Of a stretch of 64,000 bases of DNA, positions 38,266-46,607 are shown in pieces. The notes below the pieces were generated by a model. The model had not been told where the DNA came from and made no database searches. It saw nothing but the letters and a program-made list of their open reading frames with translations. How positions within the stretch are numbered: position 1 is the first letter of the stretch; every line of letters begins with the position of its first letter. Both the position numbers and the translations under genes were made by a program. Source of the DNA: AC-32 sp963765785. GTDB taxonomy: Bacteria > Actinomycetota > Thermoleophilia > Gaiellales > Gaiellaceae. Where the stretch lies: contig CAVXXW010000005.1 of NCBI GenBank assembly GCA_963765785.1, forward strand, positions 1 to 64,000. The letters are read 5' to 3'.

Positions 38266-39170
38266 ACCTCAAGCGCAGCCTCGTCCTCGTCGCCGCCCTC
38301 GCGGTCGGGGTGGTGGTCGCGCTCGGCTTCTACTCCGACGGCAAGCTCTTCGATGAGCTCGCGAGCTTCCGCTGGGAGCTCTTCCCGCTGGCGCTCGCAC
38401 TCACGACGGTCAACTACCTGCTCCGCTTCTGGCGCTGGGAGCGCTACCTCGCGCGCGTCGACATCCACGTGCCGTTCGGCCGGAGCCTGTCGATCTTCAC
38501 AGCGGGCCTGACGATGACGATCACGCCGGCGAAGCTGGGCGAGCTGCTCAAGTGCGCGCTGCTCCACCGCTCGTTCGACGTTCCCGTGCGCCGCTCGGCG
38601 CCGGTCGTGCTCGCCGAGCGCGTGACCGACGCGAGCGGCGTCGTCGTGCTCGCGCTGGTCGGCGGAGTCGGAACCCGGAGCTGGCCGCTCCTCGTGCTTG
38701 CCGCGGTCGCCGTCGTCGCCGCGGTCGCAATCGTCCGCAGCCCGCTGCTCGAGCGGTTCGCCTTCTTCGGCGAGGCGGCCGAGGCCTCCCGCGCGCTCCT
38801 GACTGTGCCGCTGTTCCTCGCGATGACGCTCCTCTCCGCGGCGTCGTGGTTCTTCGAGAGCCTGGCCGCCTACGTTTGCGTCCGCGGCCTCCAGCTCGAC
38901 CTCTCGCTGGGCGACACGATCGTCGTCTTCTCGCTCAGCAGCCTGGCCGGCGCGGCGTCGTTTCTGCCGGGCGGCCTCGGCGTCGCCGACGCGAGCATGA
39001 CCGGGCTGATCCGGCTGCTCGGAGACACGTCGAAGGCGGCCGCCGCGGCTGCGACGGTGCTGATCCGGCTCGCGACGCTCTGGTACGGGGTGGCGCTGGG
39101 GTTGATCGGGCTCGCGGTAGAGGAGCGGCTCGCCAGGCGTCAGCCCGTGCGGCGCTCTTCCATGCGGTAG
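38262..39170 (+). CDS. Flippase-like integral membrane protein (LPG synthase TM region/UPF0104)
   Basis: About 302 aa. It is strongly hydrophobic, with about eight helices. RFWRWERYLARVDIHVPFGR, TITPAKLGELLKC and SFLPGGLGVADASMTGLIRL are typical of the UPF0104/lysylphosphatidylglycerol-synthase transmembrane family, which includes lipid flippases. No ATG, GTG or TTG precedes the first helix. CTG 38262, overlapping the previous stop as CTGA, gives a sensible N-terminus; GTG 38310 would cut into the helix. The gene order suggests it moves the polyprenyl product of the preceding enzyme. Confidence 0.75.
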   Translation: MNLKRSLVLVAALAVGVVVALGFYSDGKLFDELASFRWELFPLALALTTVNYLLRFWRWERYLARVDIHVPFGRSLSIFTAGLTMTITPAKLGELLKCALLHRSFDVPVRRSAPVVLAERVTDASGVVVLALVGGVGTRSWPLLVLAAVAVVAAVAIVRSPLLERFAFFGEAAEASRALLTVPLFLAMTLLSAASWFFESLAAYVCVRGLQLDLSLGDTIVVFSLSSLAGAASFLPGGLGVADASMTGLIRLLGDTSKAAAAAATVLIRLATLWYGVALGLIGLAVEERLARRQPVRRSSMR

Positions 39171-39586
39171 ACGATCGCGCCCTCGCCGGTCTGGAGTTTC
39201 CGCTCGAGCGTCGACAGCCGCCGCTCGACCGACTTCCAGCTCGACGTGATCAGGTCGACGAGCAGCCCCAGGTCGTCGACGCGCGCGTGGCGCTCCGAGA
39301 GCAGGTCGCCTTCGATGCGCTCGAGCCGCCGGATCACCTGGTTCGTCAGGCCGCGGATCTCGGCGAGGTTGCGGCCGACGGGGCGGACCTGCTCCTGCAG
39401 CCCGTCCACGACGGCGTGTTCGACCTTCGCCGGGATTGTCGCCTCGAGCTCGGCAGCGGTCTGCGCCAGCTCCTCGACCTGCGCGCGCGCCCGCTCGAGC
39501 ACGGCGTCCACCGAGGCCGCGTCGGGGCGCCCTTCGGCGGCTTCGCGGAGCCGCTCGCGTGCCTTTTCGATCGCATCGTCGGTCAT
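39140..39586 (-). CDS. Coiled-coil protein, unknown function
   Basis: 148 aa, almost all helical with heptad-like spacing (DAVLERARAQVEELAQTAAE; ERIEGDLLSERHARVDDLGL). No membrane helix or enzyme motif is seen. It lies convergent to the flippase-like gene and overlaps its 3' end by 31 bp, so one of the two C-termini is unusual. TACGCT lies 8 nt before ATG 39586, consistent with a leaderless transcript. It is a plausible real gene by composition. Confidence 0.6.
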   Translation of the reverse strand: MTDDAIEKARERLREAAEGRPDAASVDAVLERARAQVEELAQTAAELEATIPAKVEHAVVDGLQEQVRPVGRNLAEIRGLTNQVIRRLERIEGDLLSERHARVDDLGLLVDLITSSWKSVERRLSTLERKLQTGEGAIVYRMEERRTG

Positions 39587-39594
39587 CGGCGGAG

Positions 39595-39600
39595 AGCGTA
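39595..39600 (-). promoter_or_regulatory. -10 element of the coiled-coil gene
   Basis: TACGCT on the minus strand lies 8 nt before ATG 39586. A divergent -10-like CACTCT (39618-39623) is 7 nt before ATG 39631. Confidence 0.4.
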
Positions 39601-39630
39601 GAGCCGCGATCGGATGGCACTCTGTGCGTC

Positions 39631-39951
39631 ATGGAAACGGTCGTCCGGGAGGAGGTGATCCGCGACACCGGGCTCGCGTACACCGAGGGCGAGCCCGTGC
39701 TCGTCGCGATTCGGCGGCGCGGCCGGCGCTACGATCTGCGCGACGACGGCCGCGCGTTGGAGCTCGCCGGCCGGCGGACCGGCTGGCGGGAGGCCGCGGC
39801 CGACGCCGTCGGCGGCTTCGGCCTGAACCTGACGCGGACCGGTGTCGTCTCCGTCCCTGCGGTCGAGGGCGGCGTCGACCGCGACTGGCTTGCGCGGCCC
39901 GTCGCCGAGGCGTCGTTGGCCGTGTACGACGCGGTGCTCGAGCTCGAGTGA
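39631..39951 (+). CDS. Conserved-looking small protein upstream of queA
   Basis: 106 aa from ATG 39631. It is a mixed alpha/beta sequence (VLVAIRRRGRRYDLRDDGRA; VVSVPAVEGGVDRDWLARPV) with no membrane helix or known motif. Its stop overlaps the GTG of queA by GTGA, so it is translationally coupled to tRNA modification genes. I do not recognise a family. Confidence 0.6.
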   Translation: METVVREEVIRDTGLAYTEGEPVLVAIRRRGRRYDLRDDGRALELAGRRTGWREAAADAVGGFGLNLTRTGVVSVPAVEGGVDRDWLARPVAEASLAVYDAVLELE

Positions 39952-40892
39952 AGTCCTTCGAGCTCGACTACGAGCTCCCGCCGGAGCTGATCGCGCAGAC
40001 GCCGCTCGAGCGGCGGGACTCGTCTCGGCTGCTCGTGCACGATCGCGCGACCGGCGAGACGCGGCACCGGCGGTTCGACCAGCTGGCCGAGGAGCTGCCC
40101 GAGGACACGCTCGTGGTCGTAAACGACACCCGCGTGCTGCCAGCGCGGCTGCGGCTCGAGCGGCCGGGCGGGGGCGAGGCGGAGGTGCTGCTGCTCGAGC
40201 GCCTCGGCTCGAACGGCACCTGGGAGGCGCTCGCACGGCCGTCCCGGAAGCTGAAGCCTGGGCAGCGGCTCGGGCCGGTCGAGTTGATCGAGCCGCTCGG
40301 CGAAGGCCGCTGGAAGCTGCGCCTCGAGGGGGCGCCTGCGGGCGAAGCGCCGCTGCCGCCGTACATCCTCGAGCCGCTCGCCGATCCCGAGCGCTACCAG
40401 ACCGTCTATGCGGTGAGCGAGGGCTCCGCGGCGGCGCCGACGGCGGGACTGCACTTCACGCCGGGCCTGCTCGCACGGTTCGAGGTCGAGCGAGTAACGC
40501 TGCACGTCGGGCTCGACACGTTCCGGCCGCTCACGGTCGACGTCGTCGAGGAGCACTCGCTGCACAGCGAGCGCTACGAGGTGTCGGAGCCGGCGTGGGC
40601 CCGGATCCGGTCGGCCGAGCGGGTGCTCGCGGTCGGGACGACGACGGTACGCGTGCTCGAGTCGCTCGCGCGCGGGGCGCCGCTGACGGGCCGCACCGAC
40701 CTGTTCGTCACGCCCGGCTTCGAGTTCCGGCGCGTGGAGGCGCTCCTGACGAACTTCCACCTGCCGCGCTCGACGCTCCTCGCGCTCGTGATGGCGTTCA
40801 CCGGCGTCGAGGAAACGCGGCGGCTCTACCGGCTCGCGATCGAGGAGCGGTACCGCTTCTACTCCTTCGGCGACGCGATGCTGTTGCTGTGA
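39948..40892 (+). CDS. queA: S-adenosylmethionine:tRNA ribosyltransferase-isomerase QueA
   Basis: 314 aa, somewhat shorter than the usual ~340. Blocks typical of QueA are VVVNDTRVLPARLRLER, TAGLHFTPGLL, TLHVGLDTFRPLTVD and TNFHLPRSTLLALVMAFTG. It transfers the ribose of SAM to preQ1 in tRNA, making epoxyqueuosine, the substrate of QueG (21151-22137). GTG 39948 overlaps the previous stop. A short unknown gene separates it from tgt. Confidence 0.95.
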   Translation: MKSFELDYELPPELIAQTPLERRDSSRLLVHDRATGETRHRRFDQLAEELPEDTLVVVNDTRVLPARLRLERPGGGEAEVLLLERLGSNGTWEALARPSRKLKPGQRLGPVELIEPLGEGRWKLRLEGAPAGEAPLPPYILEPLADPERYQTVYAVSEGSAAAPTAGLHFTPGLLARFEVERVTLHVGLDTFRPLTVDVVEEHSLHSERYEVSEPAWARIRSAERVLAVGTTTVRVLESLARGAPLTGRTDLFVTPGFEFRRVEALLTNFHLPRSTLLALVMAFTGVEETRRLYRLAIEERYRFYSFGDAMLLL

Positions 40893-41014
40893 TGCCGGGC
40901 CTGGACGAATCGTCACGCAATCGGCGCAGATCCGTTACGGACACGCGCGCCTTCCCGGACTACGCTCGCAGCGGGAGCGAGGGTGGCCCAACTACCCCAC
41001 CCAAGAGGGAGGGG
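40893..41014 (+). promoter_or_regulatory. queA-to-next-gene gap with inverted repeats and a leader hairpin
   Basis: The 122 nt contain GACG-AAT-CGTC (40904-40914), which includes the recurring 10-mer CGTGACGATT on the minus strand (40917-40908). Next come a TCCGT-T-ACGGA palindrome, a TACGCT (40961-40966) that could be a -10, and GGGTGG pairing with CCACCC (40981-41002) just before a strong GA-rich ribosome site. I could not match it to a preQ1 riboswitch. Confidence 0.4.
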
Positions 41015-41329
41015 GTGCGCGTCTTGACTAAGCGGTCGGCGGCGAAGTCCGCCGGCCAGTGCCGGGTGTTCTGGGAGACCCGCGGGATACGGGAGCTCGC
41101 CGAGGTCGTCGCGGCGGCATGGCCGCCGTACCACGATGGCGGGGTCGAGGCCCGCGACGTTTGCTCGTTCGGGATCGCGTCGCTGCTCGGCAGCCGGGCA
41201 TCGGCCAAGGCGCTCGCCGACGAGCTCGCCCGCATCAGCCGTGAGCTCGGCGAGCCGCCGAGCCCGCTGGAGGACACGCGAGCCGCTCACGCGATCGCCG
41301 CTTGGTTCGACGAGGCGGCGCGCAGGTGA
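41015..41329 (+). CDS. Small protein of unknown function between queA and tgt
   Basis: 104 aa from GTG 41015, behind AGAGGGAGG; TTG 41024 is also possible. It is a soluble alpha/beta protein with CRVFWETRGIRELAEVVAAA, PPYHDGGVEARDVCSFGIAS and a charged C-terminal helix. No metal-binding cluster or known domain is recognised. The stop overlaps the tgt start by GTGA, so it is coupled to queuosine synthesis. This could be an uncharacterised accessory of tRNA modification or just a passenger. Confidence 0.6.
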   Translation: MRVLTKRSAAKSAGQCRVFWETRGIRELAEVVAAAWPPYHDGGVEARDVCSFGIASLLGSRASAKALADELARISRELGEPPSPLEDTRAAHAIAAWFDEAARR

Positions 41330-42453
41330 CCGCGTTCGAGCTCCGGGCGACGGACGGCGCCGCCCGCACGGGCGTCCTCCGAACGGCACACGGCGACGTG
41401 CGCACGCCGGTGTTCATGCCCGTCGGCACGAAGGCGACCGTCAAGGCGGTCGACCCGCAGGAGCTCGTCGCCCTCGGCGCCGAGATCCTGCTCTGCAACA
41501 CGTACCACCTGCACTTCCGCCCCGGCGCCGACCTGATCGACGAGTTCGGTGGCCTGCACCGGTTCATGGCGTGGGACGGCCCGATCCTGACCGACTCCGG
41601 CGGCTTCCAGGTCTTCTCGCTGCGCCACACGATCCTCCGCCAGGACGACGAAGGTGTCACCTTCCGCTCGGTCTACGACGGCGACGAGGCGCGCTTCACC
41701 CCCGAGCTCTCGGCGGAGATCCAGCGGCAGCTCGGCTCCGACATCGCGATGTGCCTTGACGTCGTGCCGCCGCCGGAGACCCCGCGCCGGGAGCTGGAGG
41801 ACGCGGTCCGGAGGACGACGCTCTGGGCCGAGCGACAGCAGCAGGCCGAGCGCGCTCCGGGCCAGCTCCTCTTCGGCATTGCGCAGGGCGGCGCCGACCC
41901 CGAGCTCCGGCGCCGCAGCGTCGAGGAGATCGCCGAGCTCGGCTTCGACGGGAACGCGCTCGGCGGTCTCGCGATCGGCGAGCCGAAGGAGCGGATGCTC
42001 GAGACCACGGCGTGGGCCGCGGAGCTGCTCCCGCACCACAAGGCGCGCTACTTCATGGGCATCGGCGATCCGGCGGGCGTGCTCGAGGTGATCGAGCGCG
42101 GGATCGACATGTTCGACTGCGTCCTCCCGACGCGCAACGCTCGCACCGGCAGCGCGCTTACCTGGGAGGGCCAGCTCAACATCAAAGCGGCGCGGTTCGC
42201 GCGCGACCAGCGGCCGCTCGACGAAAGCTGCGCCTGCCCGGCCTGCGCGCGGTTCACGCGCGCGTACGTACGACACCTCCTGAACCAGCAGGAGATCCTC
42301 GGCCTTCGCCTGCTCAGCTTGCATAATCTTCGCTTCCTGCTCGACCTCGTTGCCGGCGCTCGCGAGGCAATCGAGCGGGGCGAGCTGCGGTCGTACAAGG
42401 CAGAGGCGCTCGAGCGCCTCGCGTCCGCCGAGGAGGCAACGTGGGCTACCTGA
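41326..42453 (+). CDS. tgt: tRNA-guanine transglycosylase Tgt
   Basis: 375 aa. The nucleophile and base-recognition region is WDGPILTDSGGFQVFSL. GIGDPAGVLEVIERGIDMFD and VLPTRNARTG carry the second Asp and the tRNA-binding loop. The zinc site is CACPAC followed by a His in ARFTRAYVRHLL. It exchanges guanine 34 of tRNA for preQ1. GTG 41326 overlaps the upstream stop, and its end overlaps yajC by 13 nt. Confidence 0.96.
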   Translation: MTAFELRATDGAARTGVLRTAHGDVRTPVFMPVGTKATVKAVDPQELVALGAEILLCNTYHLHFRPGADLIDEFGGLHRFMAWDGPILTDSGGFQVFSLRHTILRQDDEGVTFRSVYDGDEARFTPELSAEIQRQLGSDIAMCLDVVPPPETPRRELEDAVRRTTLWAERQQQAERAPGQLLFGIAQGGADPELRRRSVEEIAELGFDGNALGGLAIGEPKERMLETTAWAAELLPHHKARYFMGIGDPAGVLEVIERGIDMFDCVLPTRNARTGSALTWEGQLNIKAARFARDQRPLDESCACPACARFTRAYVRHLLNQQEILGLRLLSLHNLRFLLDLVAGAREAIERGELRSYKAEALERLASAEEATWAT

Positions 42454-42770
42454 TCATCATCGTCGTGCTCTTCGCCGTGATGTGGCTCTTCCTCGTCCGG
42501 CCGCAGCGGCGCAGGCAGGTCGAGCAGACGCGGATGCAGGACACGGTCGAGCTTGGGGACGAGGTCATCACCGCGGGCGGCATCCACGGAACCGTGCTCG
42601 AGATCGAGGACGACATCGTCCACGTCCAGATCGCGCCCGGCACGGTCATCCGCGTCGACAGGCGGGCGATCGCGAGCGTCGCGCAGGAACCCGAGGACGA
42701 AGGCGAAACCGTGGACGAGCCTGAGCCAACGCCCCATCCGGAGCAGGCCACTCCCGACGACGCAAGCTAA
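42441..42770 (+). CDS. yajC: Preprotein translocase subunit YajC
   Basis: 109 aa. One N-terminal helix (YLIIIVVLFAVMWLFLVRPQ), the RRR.Q basic stretch and the small beta domain LGDEVITAGGIHGTVLEIED are typical of YajC. An acidic, Pro-rich tail follows. It works with SecDF at the translocon. Overlap with tgt and the following secDF reproduce the widespread queA-tgt-yajC-secDF order. Confidence 0.92.
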   Translation: MGYLIIIVVLFAVMWLFLVRPQRRRQVEQTRMQDTVELGDEVITAGGIHGTVLEIEDDIVHVQIAPGTVIRVDRRAIASVAQEPEDEGETVDEPEPTPHPEQATPDDAS

Positions 42771-42788
42771 CCTGTTCCGACTCCAGGC

Positions 42789-45563
42789 GTGTCCAACAGA
42801 CGCTCACATCTGATTCTCGTCGGCCTGATCCTGGTCGCCCTGGCCGGGGTGGCCGCGCTCGGCATCCCCGGGTCACCGGCGCACAAGAAGGTCACGCTCG
42901 GCCTCGATCTGCAGGGTGGACTGGAGGTCGTGCTCAAGGCCGTGCCGCCCAAGAACCAGCAGGTGACCTCGGACGGGATGGACACTGCGATCTCGACGAT
43001 GCGCAACCGGGTCGACTCGCTCGGCGTCTCGGAGCCCGAGATCCGGCGCCAGGGCAACGACCAGATCGTGATCCAGCTCGCCGGCGTGCACGACCCGAAC
43101 AAGGCGGCGCAGATCATCGGCACGACGGCGCAGCTGCAGTTCTTCGACCTCGAGGCCGATACGGTCTCGCCCTCGAACGACGGGGCGGGTCACGTGGTCG
43201 CCACGAGCAGCCTCTACAAGCTGCTGAGCCAGGTGCAGGACGAGGCCAAGAAGGGGACGCCGACCCAGTACTACCTGTTCAACAAGAAGAAGCAGGTGAT
43301 CGCGGGACCCGAGGACACGAAGGCGAAGCTCCTCGACACGCCGAAGCTGAAGGGGAAGGTGCCGAAGGGCGCCAAGATCCTCGCCGTCCCGGAGAACCGG
43401 GTCGTGATCTCCTGTGATGCGGCCACCGGGTGCCCGGGCGTCCAGCAGGGCAACATCGCGCCGTCCTACTACTACCTCTTCAAGTACTACCCGAACAGGA
43501 CCGTCACGCCGATTCCCGAGGCGACCGGCAAGGATCTGAGTAACGGCGCGATCAGCGCGCAGGTCGGGACGCAGGCGGGCCAGGGCGCGGCGTTCGTCCA
43601 GCTCGGCTTCAAGAGCGAGGGCAACAGGAAGTTCCACGACATCACGCGCGCGGAGGCGCAGCGCGGCGCCGCGCTCGCCGCGGCGGCCGGTCAGACGAGC
43701 AGCGACCCGAACGTCATCCAGCAGTACGCCCAGCACTTCGCGATCGTGCTGGACGGCAAGCTCCAGTCGACGCCGTACATCGACTACAAGCAGAACCCGG
43801 ACGGCATCGACCCGAGCGGGGGCGGCGCCGAGATCTCGAACATCACCTCGATCGGGCAGGCGAAGGACCTGGCGCTCGTGCTCAAGTCCGGCGCGCTGCC
43901 GTACCAGTTCCAGCAGATCGAGCGGACCGACGTCTCGGCCACGCTCGGCAAGGACTCGCTCAAGCAGGCGAAGACCGCAGCGCTGATCGGCCTGCTGATC
44001 GTCGCGCTCTTCCTGCTCGTCCTCTACCGCTTCCTCGGCGTGGTCGCGGTCGTCGGCCTCGGGATCTACGCGGCCTTCCTCTACGCAGCGATCCTGCTCT
44101 TCAACGTCACGTTGACGCTGCCGGGCTTCGCCGGCCTGATCCTGACGATCGGCGTAGCAGCCGACGCGAACGTCGTCATCTTCGAACGCATCAAGGAAGA
44201 AGTACGGTCCGGGAAGTCCGTGCGCGCCGCCATCCAGGCCGGCTACGCCAAGGGCTTCCGCACGATCGTCGACGCGAACGTGGTCACCGTGATCACGGCC
44301 TTGGTGCTGTTCGCGGTCGCGACCGCAGGCGTGAAGGGCTTCGCGCTGATGCTGATGATCGGCACCCTCATCTCGCTGATCACGGCCGTGGCGGCGACGC
44401 GCGCGATGCTCGGGCTGCTCGCCGGCTTCAGCTGGTTCGAGAACCCGCGCTTCATGGGCGCCGCCGGCCAGCAGCACGGCAAGTGGCTGCAGATCGACTT
44501 CATGGGCAAGCGCAGGCTGTGGTTCGCGATCTCAGGCGTGGTGATCGCGATCTCGATCGGCGCGCTCGCAGTCAAGGGGCTCAACCTCGGCATCGACTTC
44601 AAGGGCGGGACGCAGGTCACGTTCACGACGCCGAAGCCGGTCTCGCTCTCCGCCGTCCGCACCCAGACCGACAAATACGGCCAGGAGCCGGTCGTCCAGG
44701 GACGCGGCAAGACGTACGGCTCTGAGGACTACAAGAGCTTCCAGCTGCGCCTGGGTACGCTGAACAGCGCGCAGACGAGCTCGCTCAAGTCCGACATGGA
44801 GACGAACTTCGGGACGAAGGCGATCCAGATCCAGACCGTGTCGGCGAGCTTCGGGAGACAGATCGCGCGGTCGGCGATCATCGCGATCCTCTTCTCCCTG
44901 CTCCTGATCATCCTTTACATCGCGGTCAGGTTCGACTTCAAGTTCGCGGCACCGGTGATCGTCGCTCTGTTGCACGACATCGTCATCACTGTCGGCGTGT
45001 ACGCACTCCTCGGGCGGGAGGTCTCGAACTCGACCGTCGCCGCGGTTTTGACAGTGCTCGGCTACTCGATCTACGACACCATCATCATCTTCGACCGCAT
45101 CCGGGAGAACGTCCCTCTGATGCGACGGTCGCCGTTCGCCACGATCGCGAACGTCTCGCTCTGGGAGACGATCAGGCGCTCGCTGGCCACGACCTTCATC
45201 ACGCTGCTGCCGATCGTCTCGCTGCTGATCTTCGGCGGCGCGACCCTGAAGGACTTCGCCTTCGCACTGATGGTCGGGATCATCTCGGGCGCCTACTCGT
45301 CGATCTTCATCGCGGCGCCGCTGCTGACGACCTGGAAGGAGCGCGAGCCGGAGTACGCGCGGCGGATCGAGCGTGGGCCGATGTCTCCCGAGGCGCAGGC
45401 CGCAGCCATCGAGGCGTCCGAGGAAGCCTTGGCCGCCGAGCCGGAGCCGGACCTCTCGCCGGTCGGTGCGCCTGAGCGGACGGCCCCGGCCCCGGCGAAC
45501 TCGGCGAAGGCTGAGCGGCGGCGGCAGCGGCGACGCGCAAGGCCACATGGCCGCGCCCGCTGA
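42789..45563 (+). CDS. secDF: Fused SecD-SecF protein-export protein
   Basis: 924 aa; SecD and SecF are one polypeptide. The SecD half (~1-560) has LGLDLQGGLEVVLKAV, a large extracytoplasmic domain, and the membrane entry TLGKDSLKQAKTAALIGLLI with GVAADANVVIFERIKEEVR. The SecF half (~575-870) has LNLGIDFKGGTQVTF and VLGYSIYDTIIIFDRIREN. A charged Ala/Glu/Arg tail ends it. SecDF uses proton flow to help pull exported proteins out. GTG 42789 follows yajC by 18 nt. Confidence 0.95.
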   Translation: MSNRRSHLILVGLILVALAGVAALGIPGSPAHKKVTLGLDLQGGLEVVLKAVPPKNQQVTSDGMDTAISTMRNRVDSLGVSEPEIRRQGNDQIVIQLAGVHDPNKAAQIIGTTAQLQFFDLEADTVSPSNDGAGHVVATSSLYKLLSQVQDEAKKGTPTQYYLFNKKKQVIAGPEDTKAKLLDTPKLKGKVPKGAKILAVPENRVVISCDAATGCPGVQQGNIAPSYYYLFKYYPNRTVTPIPEATGKDLSNGAISAQVGTQAGQGAAFVQLGFKSEGNRKFHDITRAEAQRGAALAAAAGQTSSDPNVIQQYAQHFAIVLDGKLQSTPYIDYKQNPDGIDPSGGGAEISNITSIGQAKDLALVLKSGALPYQFQQIERTDVSATLGKDSLKQAKTAALIGLLIVALFLLVLYRFLGVVAVVGLGIYAAFLYAAILLFNVTLTLPGFAGLILTIGVAADANVVIFERIKEEVRSGKSVRAAIQAGYAKGFRTIVDANVVTVITALVLFAVATAGVKGFALMLMIGTLISLITAVAATRAMLGLLAGFSWFENPRFMGAAGQQHGKWLQIDFMGKRRLWFAISGVVIAISIGALAVKGLNLGIDFKGGTQVTFTTPKPVSLSAVRTQTDKYGQEPVVQGRGKTYGSEDYKSFQLRLGTLNSAQTSSLKSDMETNFGTKAIQIQTVSASFGRQIARSAIIAILFSLLLIILYIAVRFDFKFAAPVIVALLHDIVITVGVYALLGREVSNSTVAAVLTVLGYSIYDTIIIFDRIRENVPLMRRSPFATIANVSLWETIRRSLATTFITLLPIVSLLIFGGATLKDFAFALMVGIISGAYSSIFIAAPLLTTWKEREPEYARRIERGPMSPEAQAAAIEASEEALAAEPEPDLSPVGAPERTAPAPANSAKAERRRQRRRARPHGRAR

Positions 45564-45870
45564 CCTTCGCGATATCGCGGAGAAGCTCGTGCTCGCCGGT
45601 GTCGGCGCGGTGGCGCTGACGGCCGAGCGGGTGGACACCCTGACCGAGGAGCTCGCCGCACGCGGCGGCATGGGCCGCGAGGAGGCCCGCGCGGTGCTCG
45701 AGGAGGCGATCGGGCGCTGGCGCAACGAGTCGATGCGGCTCGGCGAGCGGACCGGCGCCGGGCTGTCCGGCCTCTTCCGCGAGCTCGGGCTCGTCACGCG
45801 CGACGAGCTCGAGGAGCTCGAGCTGCGGCTCGCACAGCTCGAGCACCGGTTGCGGCTGCTCGAGCCTTGA
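45547..45870 (+). CDS. Phasin-like coiled-coil protein
   Basis: 107 aa from ATG 45547, overlapping the secDF end by 17 nt. A helix-rich start (DIAEKLVLAGVGAVALTAER, VDTLTEELAARGGMGREEA) and a terminal leucine-rich coil (ELEELELRLAQLEHRLRLLE) resemble the polyhydroxyalkanoate granule-associated (PhaF/phasin) family. The thiolase and hydroxyacyl-CoA dehydrogenase in this window could feed such polymers, but no synthase is present. Its stop overlaps the next start. Confidence 0.6.
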   Translation: MAAPADLRDIAEKLVLAGVGAVALTAERVDTLTEELAARGGMGREEARAVLEEAIGRWRNESMRLGERTGAGLSGLFRELGLVTRDELEELELRLAQLEHRLRLLEP

Positions 45871-46547
45871 GCTTCCGCGACGTCGAGACGGGCTGGTGGT
45901 TCGGGCGCCGCGTCGCGCCGCCGATCGCGGTCCGGATCGCGCCCGCCGCGGGCTACGGCGTCGAGCGAGTCCCGCGCGAGGGCGGGGGTGTGGTCGCCGC
46001 CAACCATTTCTCCGCCATCGACCACCCGCTGATCGGCTCGTTCTCGCCGCGGCCGCTCTACTTCCTCGCGAAAGCGGAGCTGCTGGAGATCCCGGTGCTG
46101 GGCCTGGTGCTCCGCTGGCTCGGAGTCTTCGGGGTGCGGCGCGGGGAGGGCGACCGGGAAGCGCTCCGTCGGGCGCGCGAGATCGTGCGCAGCGGCGAGC
46201 TCGTCTGCGTCCACGTCGAGGGCACGCGCCAGCGCTTCGGCCACCCAGGGCCGATCCACCCAGGCGGGCTGATGATCGCGATGCAAGAGGGCGTGCCGGT
46301 GATTCCGCTCGGGCTCGACACCTTCCACTGGTCGCTCCGCAACCGGCGCAAGTGCGCCGTCGTCTGGGGCGCGCCGATCGACGTGAGCGACCTGACGCGG
46401 AACCGCAAGGGCTACGCCGAGGCCGCCGAGCGCGTGGGGACCGAGATCGTCCGGCTCTGGCGCGAGGCCGTAGCCGCCTGCGAGGCCGGCCTGCCGCCGG
46501 AGTTACCCGACGGCGCGCGCCGCTACGGGATCAACCCGAGTCCGTAG
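45867..46547 (+). CDS. 1-acyl-sn-glycerol-3-phosphate acyltransferase family (PlsC)
   Basis: 226 aa from TTG 45867, which overlaps the previous stop (TTGA). The acyltransferase box NHFSAIDHPLIG (NHx4D) is followed by the substrate-binding VHVEGTRQRFG and a GVPVIPLGLD block. It acylates lysophosphatidate in phospholipid synthesis. The fourth PlsC motif is weak, so another acyl acceptor is possible. Confidence 0.87.
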   Translation: MSFRDVETGWWFGRRVAPPIAVRIAPAAGYGVERVPREGGGVVAANHFSAIDHPLIGSFSPRPLYFLAKAELLEIPVLGLVLRWLGVFGVRRGEGDREALRRAREIVRSGELVCVHVEGTRQRFGHPGPIHPGGLMIAMQEGVPVIPLGLDTFHWSLRNRRKCAVVWGAPIDVSDLTRNRKGYAEAAERVGTEIVRLWREAVAACEAGLPPELPDGARRYGINPSP

Positions 46548-46607
46548 AGAGCGCCTGGCCAGGGACCGACTTCTCGTCCACTCCGGTCCGCATGCGACAC
46601 TGAAGCG

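Noticed and set aside
40893..41014. A preQ1 riboswitch between queA and tgt
   Set aside because: A hairpin (GGGTGG/CCACCC) precedes the ribosome site, but I could not find the A-rich pseudoknot tail or other conserved preQ1 features.
42873..44477. Long antisense frame across secDF
   Set aside because: Same GC artefact; secDF on the sense strand is complete with all signatures.
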